From Martensiomyces pterosporus (taxonomy: Eukaryota > Kickxellomycota > Kickxellomycetes > Kickxellales > Kickxellaceae): a stretch of DNA of 64,000 nucleotides. Positions 18,448-28,365 of the stretch are shown here, piece after piece. The translations under genes and the position numbers were made by a program. The stretch is from positions 62,001 to 126,000 of the forward strand of contig MU603963.1 in assembly GCA_025201845.1 (NCBI GenBank). Reading direction: 5' to 3'. Every line of letters starts with the position of its first letter. Position 1 is the stretch's first letter. The notes under the pieces are model-generated. The model saw nothing but the letters and a program-made list of their open reading frames with translations. It was not told the origin of the DNA and did no database searches.

Positions 18448-19677
18448 ATGGCTGAGCGCAACGGGCGGATAAGGTGCCTTGAGTTTTTCAGCGGGATCGG
18501 TGGGCTGCACTATGGATTCCAAGAAAGCCAGGTCGATGGCGAGGTTGTCATGTCGTTTGACATGAACGAGAACGCCAACAGAGTGTACGAGCACAACTTC
18601 AGGATGCGGCCCAACAACAAGGCTATCGACTACCTGGTGCCCCGGGACATTGAAAGGCACGATGCGAACTGCTGGCTGCTCAGCCCTCCCTGCCAGCCGT
18701 ACACACGTGGCGGCAAGTACCTGGATGACGAAGACCCACGCGCTCGGGGGTTGGTCCACCTGCTAGAGCTGCTGCCAAAGCTCGACAAGGTCCCATCGTA
18801 CCTGTTTTTGGAGAACGTGATGAACTTTGAAAACTCTCGATCGCGCAGATTAGCAGTTGAAACGCTGGGCCACTTGGGGTTCGAGATCCACGAGTGTCTA
18901 ATTTCGCCTGTGCAGTTAGGAATCCCCAACAACAGGCTGCGCTACTTTCTGATCGCATGCCGCAGGTGGCCAGCTCCCAGCAGCCGGCCTGGCGACGGCG
19001 ATAGCGGCACTACTGAGGCATGGCTTGCTGAAAATAAGAAACGAACAGCCGAGTATTTGGCGCGTGGCCGGGATGTCGTACATGTGGATTGGCCGTTTGG
19101 GTCCGCCGTCAAGTCAATGGCTGGTGTCGAGATCCCCAAGATCCCGCTAGCGCAGTACATTGACCCTGCGCAAAACGGCGACAGGGCCCTTTGGGTTCCC
19201 GAAAGAGCAATTATGAAGCGCAAAAACCTCGAGTTTGACATTGTCCGCCCATTGGACACGCAGACATCGACGTTCACCAAGGCGTATGGATCGAAGCACT
19301 TGATCGGGTCGGGATCGCTGCTTCAGACCAAAAATCTGGACGTTGTAGAGAACGGGTTTGGGTCGCCGGAGAAGCTCCTTGATCTGGGCCTGCGTTTCTT
19401 TTCGCCCAAGGAGGTCGCACTCTTGCACCACTTCCCTTTCCACAACCCCCACCCCACCAGCGATGATGGAGACGCCGGTAAAGAAGAGGAGGAAAAGGGC
19501 GGCGCAAGCGCAAAGCGTGCAAGGCATGCAAGATACATGCTAGAGTTTCCTACAGGCATAACTCAGCAGCAGCAGCTGAAGCTCCTGGGCAACAGCCTGA
19601 ATGTCAAGGTCGTGGCAGAGCTGCTCAAACACATACTCTTCGCTGAGCCACCTGTAGAGACTAGCAACAAGCAGTAG
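18448..19677 (+). CDS. TRDMT1: tRNA (cytosine-38-C5)-methyltransferase, DNMT2/TRDMT1 family
   Basis: SAM-dependent enzyme that methylates C38 of tRNA-Asp (and in some species Gly/Val). The 409-residue protein starts at MAERNG (18448); upstream in-frame codons lack the family pattern. Motif I is LEFFSGIGGLHYGF; motif IV is SPPCQPYTR with catalytic Cys82; motif VI is FLENVMNFE; motif VIII is GIPNNRLRYFLIA; motif X is LLGNSLNVKVVAELL. The CFT signature normally found before motif IX reads STFTKAYG here, with Thr275 in place of Cys. A 30-residue acidic/Lys-rich insert follows HHFPFHNPHP. The product is somewhat longer than the 391-residue human enzyme. No DNA-methyltransferase regulatory domains. 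A tRNA-Gly(GCC), a known DNMT2 substrate type in some organisms, lies 14 kb away. Confidence 0.93.
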   Translation: MAERNGRIRCLEFFSGIGGLHYGFQESQVDGEVVMSFDMNENANRVYEHNFRMRPNNKAIDYLVPRDIERHDANCWLLSPPCQPYTRGGKYLDDEDPRARGLVHLLELLPKLDKVPSYLFLENVMNFENSRSRRLAVETLGHLGFEIHECLISPVQLGIPNNRLRYFLIACRRWPAPSSRPGDGDSGTTEAWLAENKKRTAEYLARGRDVVHVDWPFGSAVKSMAGVEIPKIPLAQYIDPAQNGDRALWVPERAIMKRKNLEFDIVRPLDTQTSTFTKAYGSKHLIGSGSLLQTKNLDVVENGFGSPEKLLDLGLRFFSPKEVALLHHFPFHNPHPTSDDGDAGKEEEEKGGASAKRARHARYMLEFPTGITQQQQLKLLGNSLNVKVVAELLKHILFAEPPVETSNKQ

Positions 19678-19744
19678 ACAGTACTTTGCAGGTTGAAACC
19701 ATATATATTCATAGTATGCAAGATGGATTCGCCAGCACTTTCAC

Positions 19745-20746
19745 TTAGGCTTTGGCAGCAGCCTCGGCGCTGGCAAGCTCATCGGACTTCTCCTTGTCGG
19801 GGATGATGGCGTACTGGAACTCGTTGCTGTTCTCATGCTCGAACATGTCGAGAGCGACAATGCAGCTGTCGCGCACAACAGGCTCGGGGTCGTTGATGTA
19901 CTTGAGCAGGATCCCGTTGACCTCGGGGGTGGCAACGGAGCCAAGGGCCTCAGCAGCCTCGTGGCGCACCATGGGTGCCTCGTCAGTGTTGGCAAGGACG
20001 CGGGCAAGAGCGGGGACGCTGGCAGGGCTCTGCATCTCGCCAAAGACATAGCCAATCTCATGGCGGAACAGCGCACTGGTTTTGTCGGTCTCAAGACCCT
20101 CGGCCAGAGCAAGAACGGCCTCGTCAGTTCCGATATCGCGCAAGGCAAACATGGCGCGGTACCGCTTCCACAGGCTAGCCTCGCCATCGCAGAGGATGGT
20201 CTTGAGCTCAGCAACGGACTTGACGGCAGTAGTCGCAGGGGCAGGGTCAATGGAGTCGTAAACGGTGCTCTTGGGCTTGGGGTCGGCGCTCTGGGCCTCA
20301 GGAGAGTGGTCGTATCTGATCTTGTCAAGAGCAAGAACGCAGGTGTCTGCAAGCGGCTTGCAAGGATCGTTCATGTACTTCTCGAGCTCGGGGATCGATG
20401 CAGGGTCAGAGATGGCGCCAAGGGACTCGGCAGCCTCGTGGCGGACCATATCGTGGTTCTTGACATTGGCCATGGCCTCGTTGAGGGCAGGGATGGCAAT
20501 TCTGTTGCCCATCTGGCCAAGGCAGTAGGCGACTTCATGCTTGAACAGGTCCGAATCGTCCTCCATGCGCAGTGTCTCAGCAATGATCTCGGCCGATGCG
20601 TCGTCGCCGAGCCCCTTGAGACTGAACAGAGCACGATAGCGCTGGAACAGCGGCACAGCGCCAGTCTTGTTCATGATAAGCTCGGCAAGCTTTGTCTGGG
20701 TGGGGGTCCACTTCTGGACGCTCTGCTCAATGAATGTGTTGACCAT
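19745..20746 (-). CDS. LIA1: Deoxyhypusine hydroxylase
   Basis: Fe-dependent monooxygenase that completes hypusine synthesis on eIF5A. The 333-residue protein starts at MVNTFIEQ (20746). It consists of HEAT-like repeats in two halves joined by a ~35-residue linker (SADPKPKSTVYDSIDPAPA). All four metal-binding His-Glu pairs are present: LFKHEVAYCLGQM, MVRHEAAESLGAI, LFRHEIGYVFGEM and MVRHEAAEALGSV. Length is as in animals (302) and yeast (325). Single exon. Convergent with DNMT2, the two stops 67 bases apart. Confidence 0.96.
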   Translation of the reverse strand: MVNTFIEQSVQKWTPTQTKLAELIMNKTGAVPLFQRYRALFSLKGLGDDASAEIIAETLRMEDDSDLFKHEVAYCLGQMGNRIAIPALNEAMANVKNHDMVRHEAAESLGAISDPASIPELEKYMNDPCKPLADTCVLALDKIRYDHSPEAQSADPKPKSTVYDSIDPAPATTAVKSVAELKTILCDGEASLWKRYRAMFALRDIGTDEAVLALAEGLETDKTSALFRHEIGYVFGEMQSPASVPALARVLANTDEAPMVRHEAAEALGSVATPEVNGILLKYINDPEPVVRDSCIVALDMFEHENSNEFQYAIIPDKEKSDELASAEAAAKA

Positions 20747-21201
20747 TTCTGCTCGCTTCGTGCAAAGTTCTGTACAAAAAGGAAGGGTAGACAAGCAAAG
20801 AGGATGGGGTGCCTTCAAGCAAAGAGAAAGTAAACCGTGTTCAAAAAGGCTGCTATGTGGAGTGGAGAAGTGCGAGGGCGAACCCCAGGAGCGGTGGCAC
20901 AGCAGCTGGCCTTAATTTTCGTTTTTTTTTTCTGCTTGCCCTCCCGACCACAGCACAGAGTAATCCGGCAATCATGCGATTTCTACCACACACAAGGCGA
21001 CACTTCCAAGGCTCCAGGCGGTGTTGGGTTTGTAGAACGCTGTTCACTGAGCAGCCCTTGAGCTGAGCGGAAGACGAATGCTTGTTTTAAATATAGCGAG
21101 AGCCGCACAGACAGTACGAAGCGGATTTTCCGTGTGCTAGGCTGAGTAGTGCGGACCGATACTGAGCTGCATGTCTCCCGCACCTCTAACAGGCTCGCTT
21201 C
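20747..21201. other. Intergenic stretch DOHH start / RAD50 3' end
   Basis: 455 bases on the 5' side of DOHH and past the RAD50 stop. A T tract lies at 20922-20930. No further feature recognised. Confidence 0.4.
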
Positions 21202-24200
21202 TCAGTTGTTTGATATCGGGCGACGGGCAAATACGCTGCACTGGTTCTCGTCCTTGTAGACACGCCAGTAGTAGTCGGCATACTCTGACTTGCCCAGCAG
21301 CTGCATGAATATCTCGTCGTGCGTAATGACAATGAGCTGGAAGTTCCTCTGGCCCTGTCTAGACTTGATGATGCGTGCAAGGCTCCGTGCCAGGCTGTCG
21401 ATGTTCTCCTGGTCGAGGTTTGTCGTGGGCTCGTCGAGCGCCAAAATGCCGCAGTTGACGCTAAACGTCTCTGCAAGAGCCAGCCGGATGATCAAACAAG
21501 CCAGCACTTTCTGTCCGGCACTGCAGCGGCCACGCATATCGATTGCGTGCCCACCCTTGATCATGACCACTCGGTAGTTGTGCGACCTGCTGTTGCGCGA
21601 CCCCTCCATCTCGGATCGGATCTCAATCGTGTCAATGTCGTTGCCCTGGTAGGTGTTGATCCACAGCTCGCGGATGATCTTGTTGATGTCCTGCATCTTG
21701 AGCGAGTGGTACCGCATGATCGCCGAGTCAAGCGCCTTGCTGTACTTTTCAAGATCCGTGTTGGCAAGCTCCTCGGTCTTGCACTGCACAAGCTGCCTCA
21801 CGTACAGCACGTCCACGTCCTTGTAGTCCGACGAGAGCTCGTGCATCAGCCGCCTAGCCTGGTCCTCTAGCTGCCTGACCTCGCCCTGCAACCCAGCACG
21901 CTCGCTGGTGAGCTGCGACAGCTTTGCATTCAGCACCTCGCGACGACGCTGCAAACGCGTCCCGCCACGGCGCTTATTGGCACCTTGGCTGTGTGAGTCG
22001 TCGCCGTGCTTTCTCTTGCGAGCATTGCCGGCCGAAGGGCTGCCTTCAACCTCGTCATCGCTATCCGGTGCAAGAATATCCTCATCGCCCAAACCGCCGT
22101 CATTCTCGTCTGCTTCGTCGTCGATGGCACTGAGCTGGCTCTCCAAATGAGATTGCTTGTCGACAACTGCCTGCAGCTCTTCCTTGATCCTCTCCTGTTC
22201 TGCCAGGTTAGTGCGAAGACGGATGTTGTCGGATATCTCGCGCTGTCTGGCAGTGAGCTGGGCAGCGATCTTGTCAGATTCCTGCACCATGGCCTGAGCG
22301 GCGTTGAATTCACCCTGTGTCTGCGAAATGCCGTGCTGCAGCCCAGCTTTCTCTGCATTGGCCATCGCTAACCGGTCAGGATACGCTTGCTCGCTGGCAG
22401 GGCAACTCAGCAAGGTGCGCGTGTGGTCGATCTCGCGGGTCATCATCGCAAGGCGGTCCTTGCTCTGGCTCAAGTCCCTCACATGCTGGTCCACCTTTGA
22501 TTCCCGTGCCTTCACTTCGTCACGGAAGTCAGACAGGCGTTTGCGGCTCTGGAGGAGCTGTGGACTCAGGGCACTTGCCCTTTCGCGCGCCTCTTTAGCC
22601 TTGGACTCGTGTTCGATATTGTCGGATTCCAGACCAGCTATCCGCTTTTCAACAGCCTGGTTCTCGATGTTCTGGCGATCAAGCTCGCTGAACTTGTCCT
22701 GGAGTGCGCGAATCTTGTCTTGTCGAATGCCAACCTCCTTCTGCTTCAGCATGCATTCTTGGCTCAGCCTGTCGAGCTCGCTGCGGATGAGCCTGTCACG
22801 GGCCTGCAATGCTGCAATCTCCTGGTGCAGCTCGTCGGCCGTCTTGATAGAGCCAGTGACACGGAGCTCGCGCTCATAGCCTTCGATTTGGTCAACCAGC
22901 TCCTTGCGCGCCTCATCGAGCTCTGCAAGCTCCTCTGACTTTGTCTTCAGCACGCCCAACGCTTCCAGCTCGGTAGCGAGGACTGACGACTCCATGTCCA
23001 AATCTCCGCTGCGCTCTCTAAGCATGTCTGCCTTGTCGGTCAGCGTTTTTATCTGTGACTCCATGTGAGCTCTGTCATCTGCATCCCACGCCTTTACATC
23101 GCGGACAATCGACTGCAGCCCGCTCAGCTCGTCAAGCCGGCGCTCGCTTTCCTTGATATCGCCCTCGACCCTGAGCAGCTCAGCTGGTGCAGAGGTGTAG
23201 TCGAGTCTGAGCTTGCTGACCAGCTTGGCCTCGTCGTCCTTGCTGTCCCATCCACGCTGGCAGACAGGGCACGCGTGGTCGGCTTCGATCTTTTGGATAT
23301 ACGCCTTGTACATCGACGATGCGCTCTTGTAATGACCAGCCAGCTCCATGAGCTCCTGCAAATTGGCCTGCGCGTCTGCATAGGCTTCATCAAACGGCTG
23401 ATTACCACAAACTTTGCTAATGCGCTCTCGCTTCTCAGACATCTCCTTTGTCTGCTTATCAAAGGACTGCTGTGCCATTCCCAGACGTAGCTCTGTGTCC
23501 GACAGCTCAGTGCGCGCACCTTTGAGCTCTTCCGTGGATTCGGCAACCTCCTTTTGCTTGCACTCGATGGCATGGACGATCAGCGCAGTGCGCCTTCTCT
23601 CGCTGCCCACACTTTGCGAGTTTGCTGCAAAAGCAGCCAAGTCAGGGTCATACTTCAGCTCCTCCCGCCGACTTTCCCTGGACTCCAAGTCCTTGCGTTT
23701 GATAGCGAGCCTGGCTCTAGTGTCTGCTTGCAAGTTGTTGCGCGAGATCTCGCTGTTGAGCCTAGAGACCTCGTCGATGACTCCTGCCAACTCGAACCGC
23801 TTCTGCCTTGATTTCTCCTCGTACGATTTCTCAAAGTCCTCCTCTTGAGCCTTGGCAAGCTCGTCCTTCTCTCTGGCCAGCTCATCGTTGGTTTGTCTGA
23901 CAAATGCCTCGTCTACTTGCAGCATGTTGCGCTTCGTTTTGAGGTTGGCGATTTCGGCAATGTTGGTGGATATCTGCTTCTGGCATAGAATGCCAGTATT
24001 GCTGAACGCGTTCATCTGCGACTGTGTAGCCTCAATTTCTGACTGTATCTCGCGTTCATCGACCTCAGCGCTGTGTCTGAGTGATTTGCGCTCGTTCTCA
24101 GCAGCATCCAGCTGGTTCTCGATCTTGGCCGAGCATTCGTGAGCTTGGTGCTTGGCATCTTTTGTCAAATCAACCGAGAACCCATGGGTGCTGCAGAGCT

Positions 24201-25476
24201 CTGCAATGGCAGCTGAGCGGCTGGCGATTTGCTTCTCGAGGCTGTCCTGGGCTGCCTGCAAACGACCAATCTCGGAAAGCATATCGTTGAGCTGAGCTTG
24301 CTGCTGCTGAAGACGGGACTGGAGTCTGTCGCATTCGCCACGCTTGTGCTGCAGATCGCTGTCCTGTGACTCGATTTTGCGCGTGACGTCAGCTCTCATC
24401 TGCTCCAGCTCCGCATCGGATTCTCCCAAGACACTCGTGTTCGCCTCCATCTCCTTGTAGCTAACAATTCTTTGCTCAAGGCTCATCTGCAGGCCCTCAA
24501 TCTTTGCGCGCAAGCTCAAGAACTCCTGTATCTGCTCAGCAAGCGAGTCAATCTGCGCCGTGACCAGCTCCTCCCGTTGCTGAATGTCGGCAATTCTCGT
24601 CCTGTACTGGTGTATGGAAGCAGTGGACTTTTCGTACTCTGTTCTGACACGCTCAGCCTTTGCTTTCTTCTCCTCCAAGTGCTTGAGCTCACCCCGCGCC
24701 ACACGGATGTCAACTGCCTGGTTCTTTCTGATAGTCTTGATAGAATCGAGCGCCTTTGTGTATCTGGTAGCCGCAAAAATCTCGTCAAACTTCTTTTTCA
24801 GTGTGGACGGCTCGGATAGAGGCCAGTTGCTTTCTTCTTGGTGGCAAAAGATCACGTTTTCCAAAACAGCCTTTGACACGCCCAGCTGCTCGGGGAGCAT
24901 GGCGTCGAGGTCTGCGCACCGACTGCTGATGCTCACTTTGTCCTCGGTACCCGTTGCGTCGAACGAAAGCGCTCCCTCCAGTGTTCTCTGCGTCACGGCC
25001 ACCTTCTTCTGGGTGAGAAGCATCGATCGCACACACGTCATTGACCGCTGACTGACATTGTAGAACCGCAGTTTGACCTGTGCCTTGACTTCGTTCTCGC
25101 CAGCAAGCTATACACAGATGCACGGCATGTAGCGTATGGTGGCAGCCATTGAAAAAAGGAGCATGATGCAGACATGGAGGTGCAGCTTAAACACATTAAC
25201 TGCGCAGTCGCTTTTTTTTGTTTGCTACTTTGGGTGCTTGTGCGGTATGCGTAGTCCTAGATAGCGTACCTTCGGGTCATGGATAAACGCACCGCCTTTG
25301 CTGTTAGGAGGGAGCTCGCCAGTGGTTATGTACTTTAGGCATTCGATGATTGTGGTTTTGCCGCAGCCGTTCTGGCCAACGATAATGGTCAGCGGAGTGT
25401 AGAACTCGATGATATCCTGGTTCTGCGGGTCAAACGACCGAATCCCCTGGATCAGCAGCTTTCGAATTACAGACAT
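21202..25476 (-). CDS. RAD50: DNA double-strand break repair ATPase Rad50
   Basis: SMC-like ATPase of the Mre11-Rad50-Nbs1 complex, which tethers and processes broken DNA ends. Two coding exons: 25270-25476 (69 codons) and 21202-25107, joined in phase 0 across [21 protein letters not shown]. The protein has 1370 residues. Walker [10 protein letters not shown] is at ~34-42. The Q-loop region is [13 protein letters not shown]. Long coiled coils flank the zinc hook CPVC at 682-685. The ABC signature is [15 protein letters not shown] and Walker [13 protein letters not shown], followed by the conserved VITHDE. The hook sits as in human (681-684), so the ~58 extra residues are all in the second half. 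They coincide with an acidic/basic insert encoded near 21960-22125. Otherwise complete and typical. Confidence 0.97.
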
Positions 25477-25812
25477 TTTCCTTGCTTGCAAGCGTCCGAA
25501 AGAAGAAAAGTAGAGCAAGCAGACGCAGACAAGATATAAAGAGAAAACAAGACACGCTTGTGGACGAGATGCGATGCTGCCGCTGATTGTTTCGCCCTTT
25601 TGCGTGTTGTGGTTTAGGCTGCAGCAGATTTCCTGCATGTGACCTGCCACAAGTGCGAAAGTTGGGCTTTCCAGGTGGGTAGCTGGAGCAGGTGCGATTG
25701 CCGAAATGGTTTTTTTTTGGAGCAGTTCACAAGGCGGTGCGATGTGTCTTTATTTCCATTCTGTTGTTTTCTATTTCACCTATACATATATACAGTAGTA
25801 TTGTGCGCTAGG
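25477..25812. promoter_or_regulatory. Divergent promoter region RAD50/NOPCHAP1-like
   Basis: 336 bases between divergent start codons. An 8-T run is near 25710 and a TATACATATATACAG stretch is near 25780-25795, just before the downstream ATG. Confidence 0.4.
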
Positions 25813-26391
25813 ATGGCGAAGGATACGAAGGCCACCAATACGAGCAGGTGCTTGCTCGACATATCAGATAGCAGCACTCACGATTCCGAGGTGCGGCCAC
25901 AGATCATTTTAAACCCAGGCGCAAAGGACACGCTTGCAGGGGCAAATCGACCAACTGACAATAGCGCGGACAGAAAAACATTCCGCATGGAGGCACCGTC
26001 AGATCTGCTGTCGCGGCTGCAGGCGTTCCTGCCACAAATTGCCGAGGCAAACAATAAACTCGAGGCAGACTCGGCAGCAGATCCTGACAAGCTGAATATA
26101 GAGAACGTGGGCGAAGATGAGGCTCAGTATATCGAGATGGATCTTGGGCTAGGCGTGTTTGATATGAAGCCCAAGTCCGAAAGCAAAAATTCTAGCGAAA
26201 TTCGTATCGGCACGCATGCCAGCTTGAGCGACTCTTCGGATAACGAGCGCGACGAAGAGGTCGGCGCTGGGATTTTCGGATCCAAAGTCATCATTGATCC
26301 CTCCTCGGTGCTACACGGCAAAAAAGAGAAGCCTCATATTGAGGTGCTAGACAACTCCGCGTCAGACGCAGATTCAGGCGACAGCGATTAG
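25813..26391 (+). CDS. NOPCHAP1-like (C12orf45/DUF4598) protein
   Basis: Human NOPCHAP1 bridges the NOP58 protein to the R2TP chaperone during box C/D snoRNP assembly. The 192-residue protein starts at MAKDTKATN (25813). The frame is open 58 codons upstream without a family-like start. Diagnostic block at residues ~60-120: SDLLSRLQAFLPQIAEANNK, then NIENVGEDEAQYIEMDLGLG with VFDMK following. The human counterpart has LLNRLQSFLPQMAQANEKL, then NIENI and an acidic QMD motif. Both ends are Ser/Asp/Glu-rich and disordered. It is followed by RPT3 in the same direction. The family match is from memory but covers two separate conserved blocks in order. Confidence 0.8.
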   Translation: MAKDTKATNTSRCLLDISDSSTHDSEVRPQIILNPGAKDTLAGANRPTDNSADRKTFRMEAPSDLLSRLQAFLPQIAEANNKLEADSAADPDKLNIENVGEDEAQYIEMDLGLGVFDMKPKSESKNSSEIRIGTHASLSDSSDNERDEEVGAGIFGSKVIIDPSSVLHGKKEKPHIEVLDNSASDADSGDSD

Positions 26392-27013
26392 ATATAGCAC
26401 AGCACGGCATGCACTTGTAGCTGAATACAACTGGTTAAGCGGAAGCGTTGCATTTTTGTAAGGGCAGCCACGAGCAAATATCCCGGTCACGCCTTCTGAG
26501 CTGCTCGTACCTCACAGCTGGACAGACGGGCTGACCAGTCCATGTGAGGGGGGCTCAGGTGGCCACTGCCAACGCATGCTTCGCTTTGCGTGCTGCGTGT
26601 TCGGCCATTGCATGGGCGTTCTGCCCAGCAACCTCCATCCAACTCGTATATATTTGCGCCATCCCACCCGTGTTTACAGCTACGCTCCCTCAGAGACCTC
26701 GCCACACCTGCTTTGCGCTCTCTGCCTACAACTTGCCAACTCAAATATATCTAGCTGCAGAAAACCCCGCGTGATTAGACAAATCCAGCAAGCAATGATC
26801 AATTTATTCTCGTGGATTATTGAGTACGTCATTGGGGCAATTTGGAGGCTGCTCCGCTTTCGCTCTGGGAGCAGCGAGGAAAGCGCGAGCCTGCTGCCCC
26901 AAGCTAATGCGGCGGCTCTTGCCTTTGCACCCCAGTATTTTAGCTATTCGCCATTCAAACCAGCTCCACATACAGCAGCAAAAGACGCTACATCTTTAGC
27001 AGAAGGCAGAGCC
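26392..27013. other. Intergenic/leader region upstream of RPT3 with an in-frame open extension
   Basis: 622 bases. The RPT3 frame stays open upstream to at least 26576, with in-frame ATGs at 26576 and 26795. From 26795 it would add 73 residues beginning with a hydrophobic, amphipathic stretch ([17 protein letters not shown]). Conserved Rpt3 begins at 27014. Whether this is a leader or a coding extension is not decided by the sequence. Confidence 0.4.
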
Positions 27014-28258
27014 ATGGAGGAAATCGGAATTCGCCCTATTGAAATCGCGCCTGGAATCAAGGATCTCGGTGTCTCGCTAATCAGACCAGAGCTTTTGAGC
27101 GAGCTTGACGAGACCGACCTGTATCTGCGCCAGAAGCGCCTGGAACGCCATCTCGAGCTGCTCGAACTCCAGGAGGAGTACATCAAGGACGAGCAGAAGA
27201 ACCTGAAGCGCGAGCTGCTGCGTGCGCAGGAGGAGGTCAAGCGCATCTGCGCCGTTCCACTCGTTCTGGGCCAGTTCCTTGAGCCCATTGACCGCGATAC
27301 GAGCATCGTTGGCTCGACTGCTGGCTCAAACTACCTTGTGCGCATCCTGTCGACTATCGACCGCGAGCTCTTGAAGCCCAACACATCGATTGCGCTCCAC
27401 CGCCACTCCAACGCCGTCGTCGAGGTTCTTCCCCCGGAGGCTGACTCGAGCATTGCTCTTCTCGACGCTAACGAGCGCCCCGACGTCTCTTACTCGGACA
27501 TTGGTGGCCTTGATATGCAGAAGCAGGAGATTCGCGAGGCTGTCGAGCTGCCGCTCACTCACTTTGACTTGTATCGCCAAATTGGCATTGACCCCCCGCG
27601 CGGTGTCCTTCTCTACGGGCCTCCCGGAACCGGCAAGACTATGCTTGTAAAGGCCGTCGCCCACCACACCACAGCGGCCTTTATCCGTGTCAATGGCTCG
27701 GAGTTTGTCCAAAAGTACCTGGGCGAAGGGCCTCGTATGGTGCGCGACGTCTTCCGTCTTGCACGCGAAAACTCGCCTGCAATCATTTTCATTGACGAAA
27801 TTGATGCCGTCGCCACCAAGCGTTTCGATGCGCAGACTGGCGCTGACCGCGAGGTGCAGCGTATCCTGCTTGAGCTTCTCAACCAGATGGATGGGTTTGA
27901 CCAGACCTCGAACGTCAAGGTCATCATGGCGACCAACCGCGCCGACACACTCGACCCCGCTCTGCTGCGTCCCGGCCGCCTTGACCGCAAGATCGAGTTC
28001 CCCACCCCGGACCGTCGCCAGAAGCGCTTGATCTTCCAGACCATCACCTCGAAGATGAACCTCTCCGAGGAGGTCGATCTCGAGGACTTTGTCTCACGCC
28101 CAGACAAGCTCAGTGGTGCTGAGATTGCAGCCATCTGCCAGGAGGCTGGCATGCAGGCTGTGCGCAAGAACCGCTACGTCATTCTTCCCAGCGACATTGA
28201 AACCGGGTACAAGTCAAACGTCAGCAAGCAGAACACCGATCTGGAGTTCTACCACTAG
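27014..28258 (+). CDS. RPT3: 26S proteasome regulatory ATPase Rpt3
   Basis: AAA+ subunit of the 19S base that unfolds substrates and opens the 20S gate. Start chosen at [10 protein letters not shown] (27014) because yeast Rpt3 begins MEELGI and the Kozak context is strong (GCCATGG). The product has 414 residues. A coiled coil with [20 protein letters not shown] is followed by the OB domain ([16 protein letters not shown]). Then come Walker A GPPGTGKT, Walker B IIFIDEID, the second region of homology [20 protein letters not shown], and the C-terminal tail ending EFYH, an HbYX-type gate-docking motif. Single exon. AATAAA at 28328-28333. Convergent with PRP31 (107 bases between the stops). Confidence 0.96.
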   Translation: MEEIGIRPIEIAPGIKDLGVSLIRPELLSELDETDLYLRQKRLERHLELLELQEEYIKDEQKNLKRELLRAQEEVKRICAVPLVLGQFLEPIDRDTSIVGSTAGSNYLVRILSTIDRELLKPNTSIALHRHSNAVVEVLPPEADSSIALLDANERPDVSYSDIGGLDMQKQEIREAVELPLTHFDLYRQIGIDPPRGVLLYGPPGTGKTMLVKAVAHHTTAAFIRVNGSEFVQKYLGEGPRMVRDVFRLARENSPAIIFIDEIDAVATKRFDAQTGADREVQRILLELLNQMDGFDQTSNVKVIMATNRADTLDPALLRPGRLDRKIEFPTPDRRQKRLIFQTITSKMNLSEEVDLEDFVSRPDKLSGAEIAAICQEAGMQAVRKNRYVILPSDIETGYKSNVSKQNTDLEFYH

Positions 28259-28327
28259 GCTGTGTGCTGCTGTCTTTCCTCCCACTCCTCCTGCTTTGTT
28301 TTTGTTTTCTTCCCACTCGATAATTAC

Positions 28328-28333
28328 AATAAA
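28328..28333 (+). terminator. AATAAA polyadenylation signal for RPT3
   Basis: AATAAA 70 bases after the RPT3 stop and 33 bases before the end of the convergent PRP31 coding region. Confidence 0.5.
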
Positions 28334-28365
28334 GGCAGCGAGTGCAGAAAATGCGACGTTCCATG

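Noticed and set aside
19835..20833. 332-codon plus-strand ORF opposite DOHH
   Set aside because: It is the mirror of the DOHH repeats (codon bias leaves the antisense frame open) and has no recognisable domain; DOHH on the other strand has all four metal-binding motifs.
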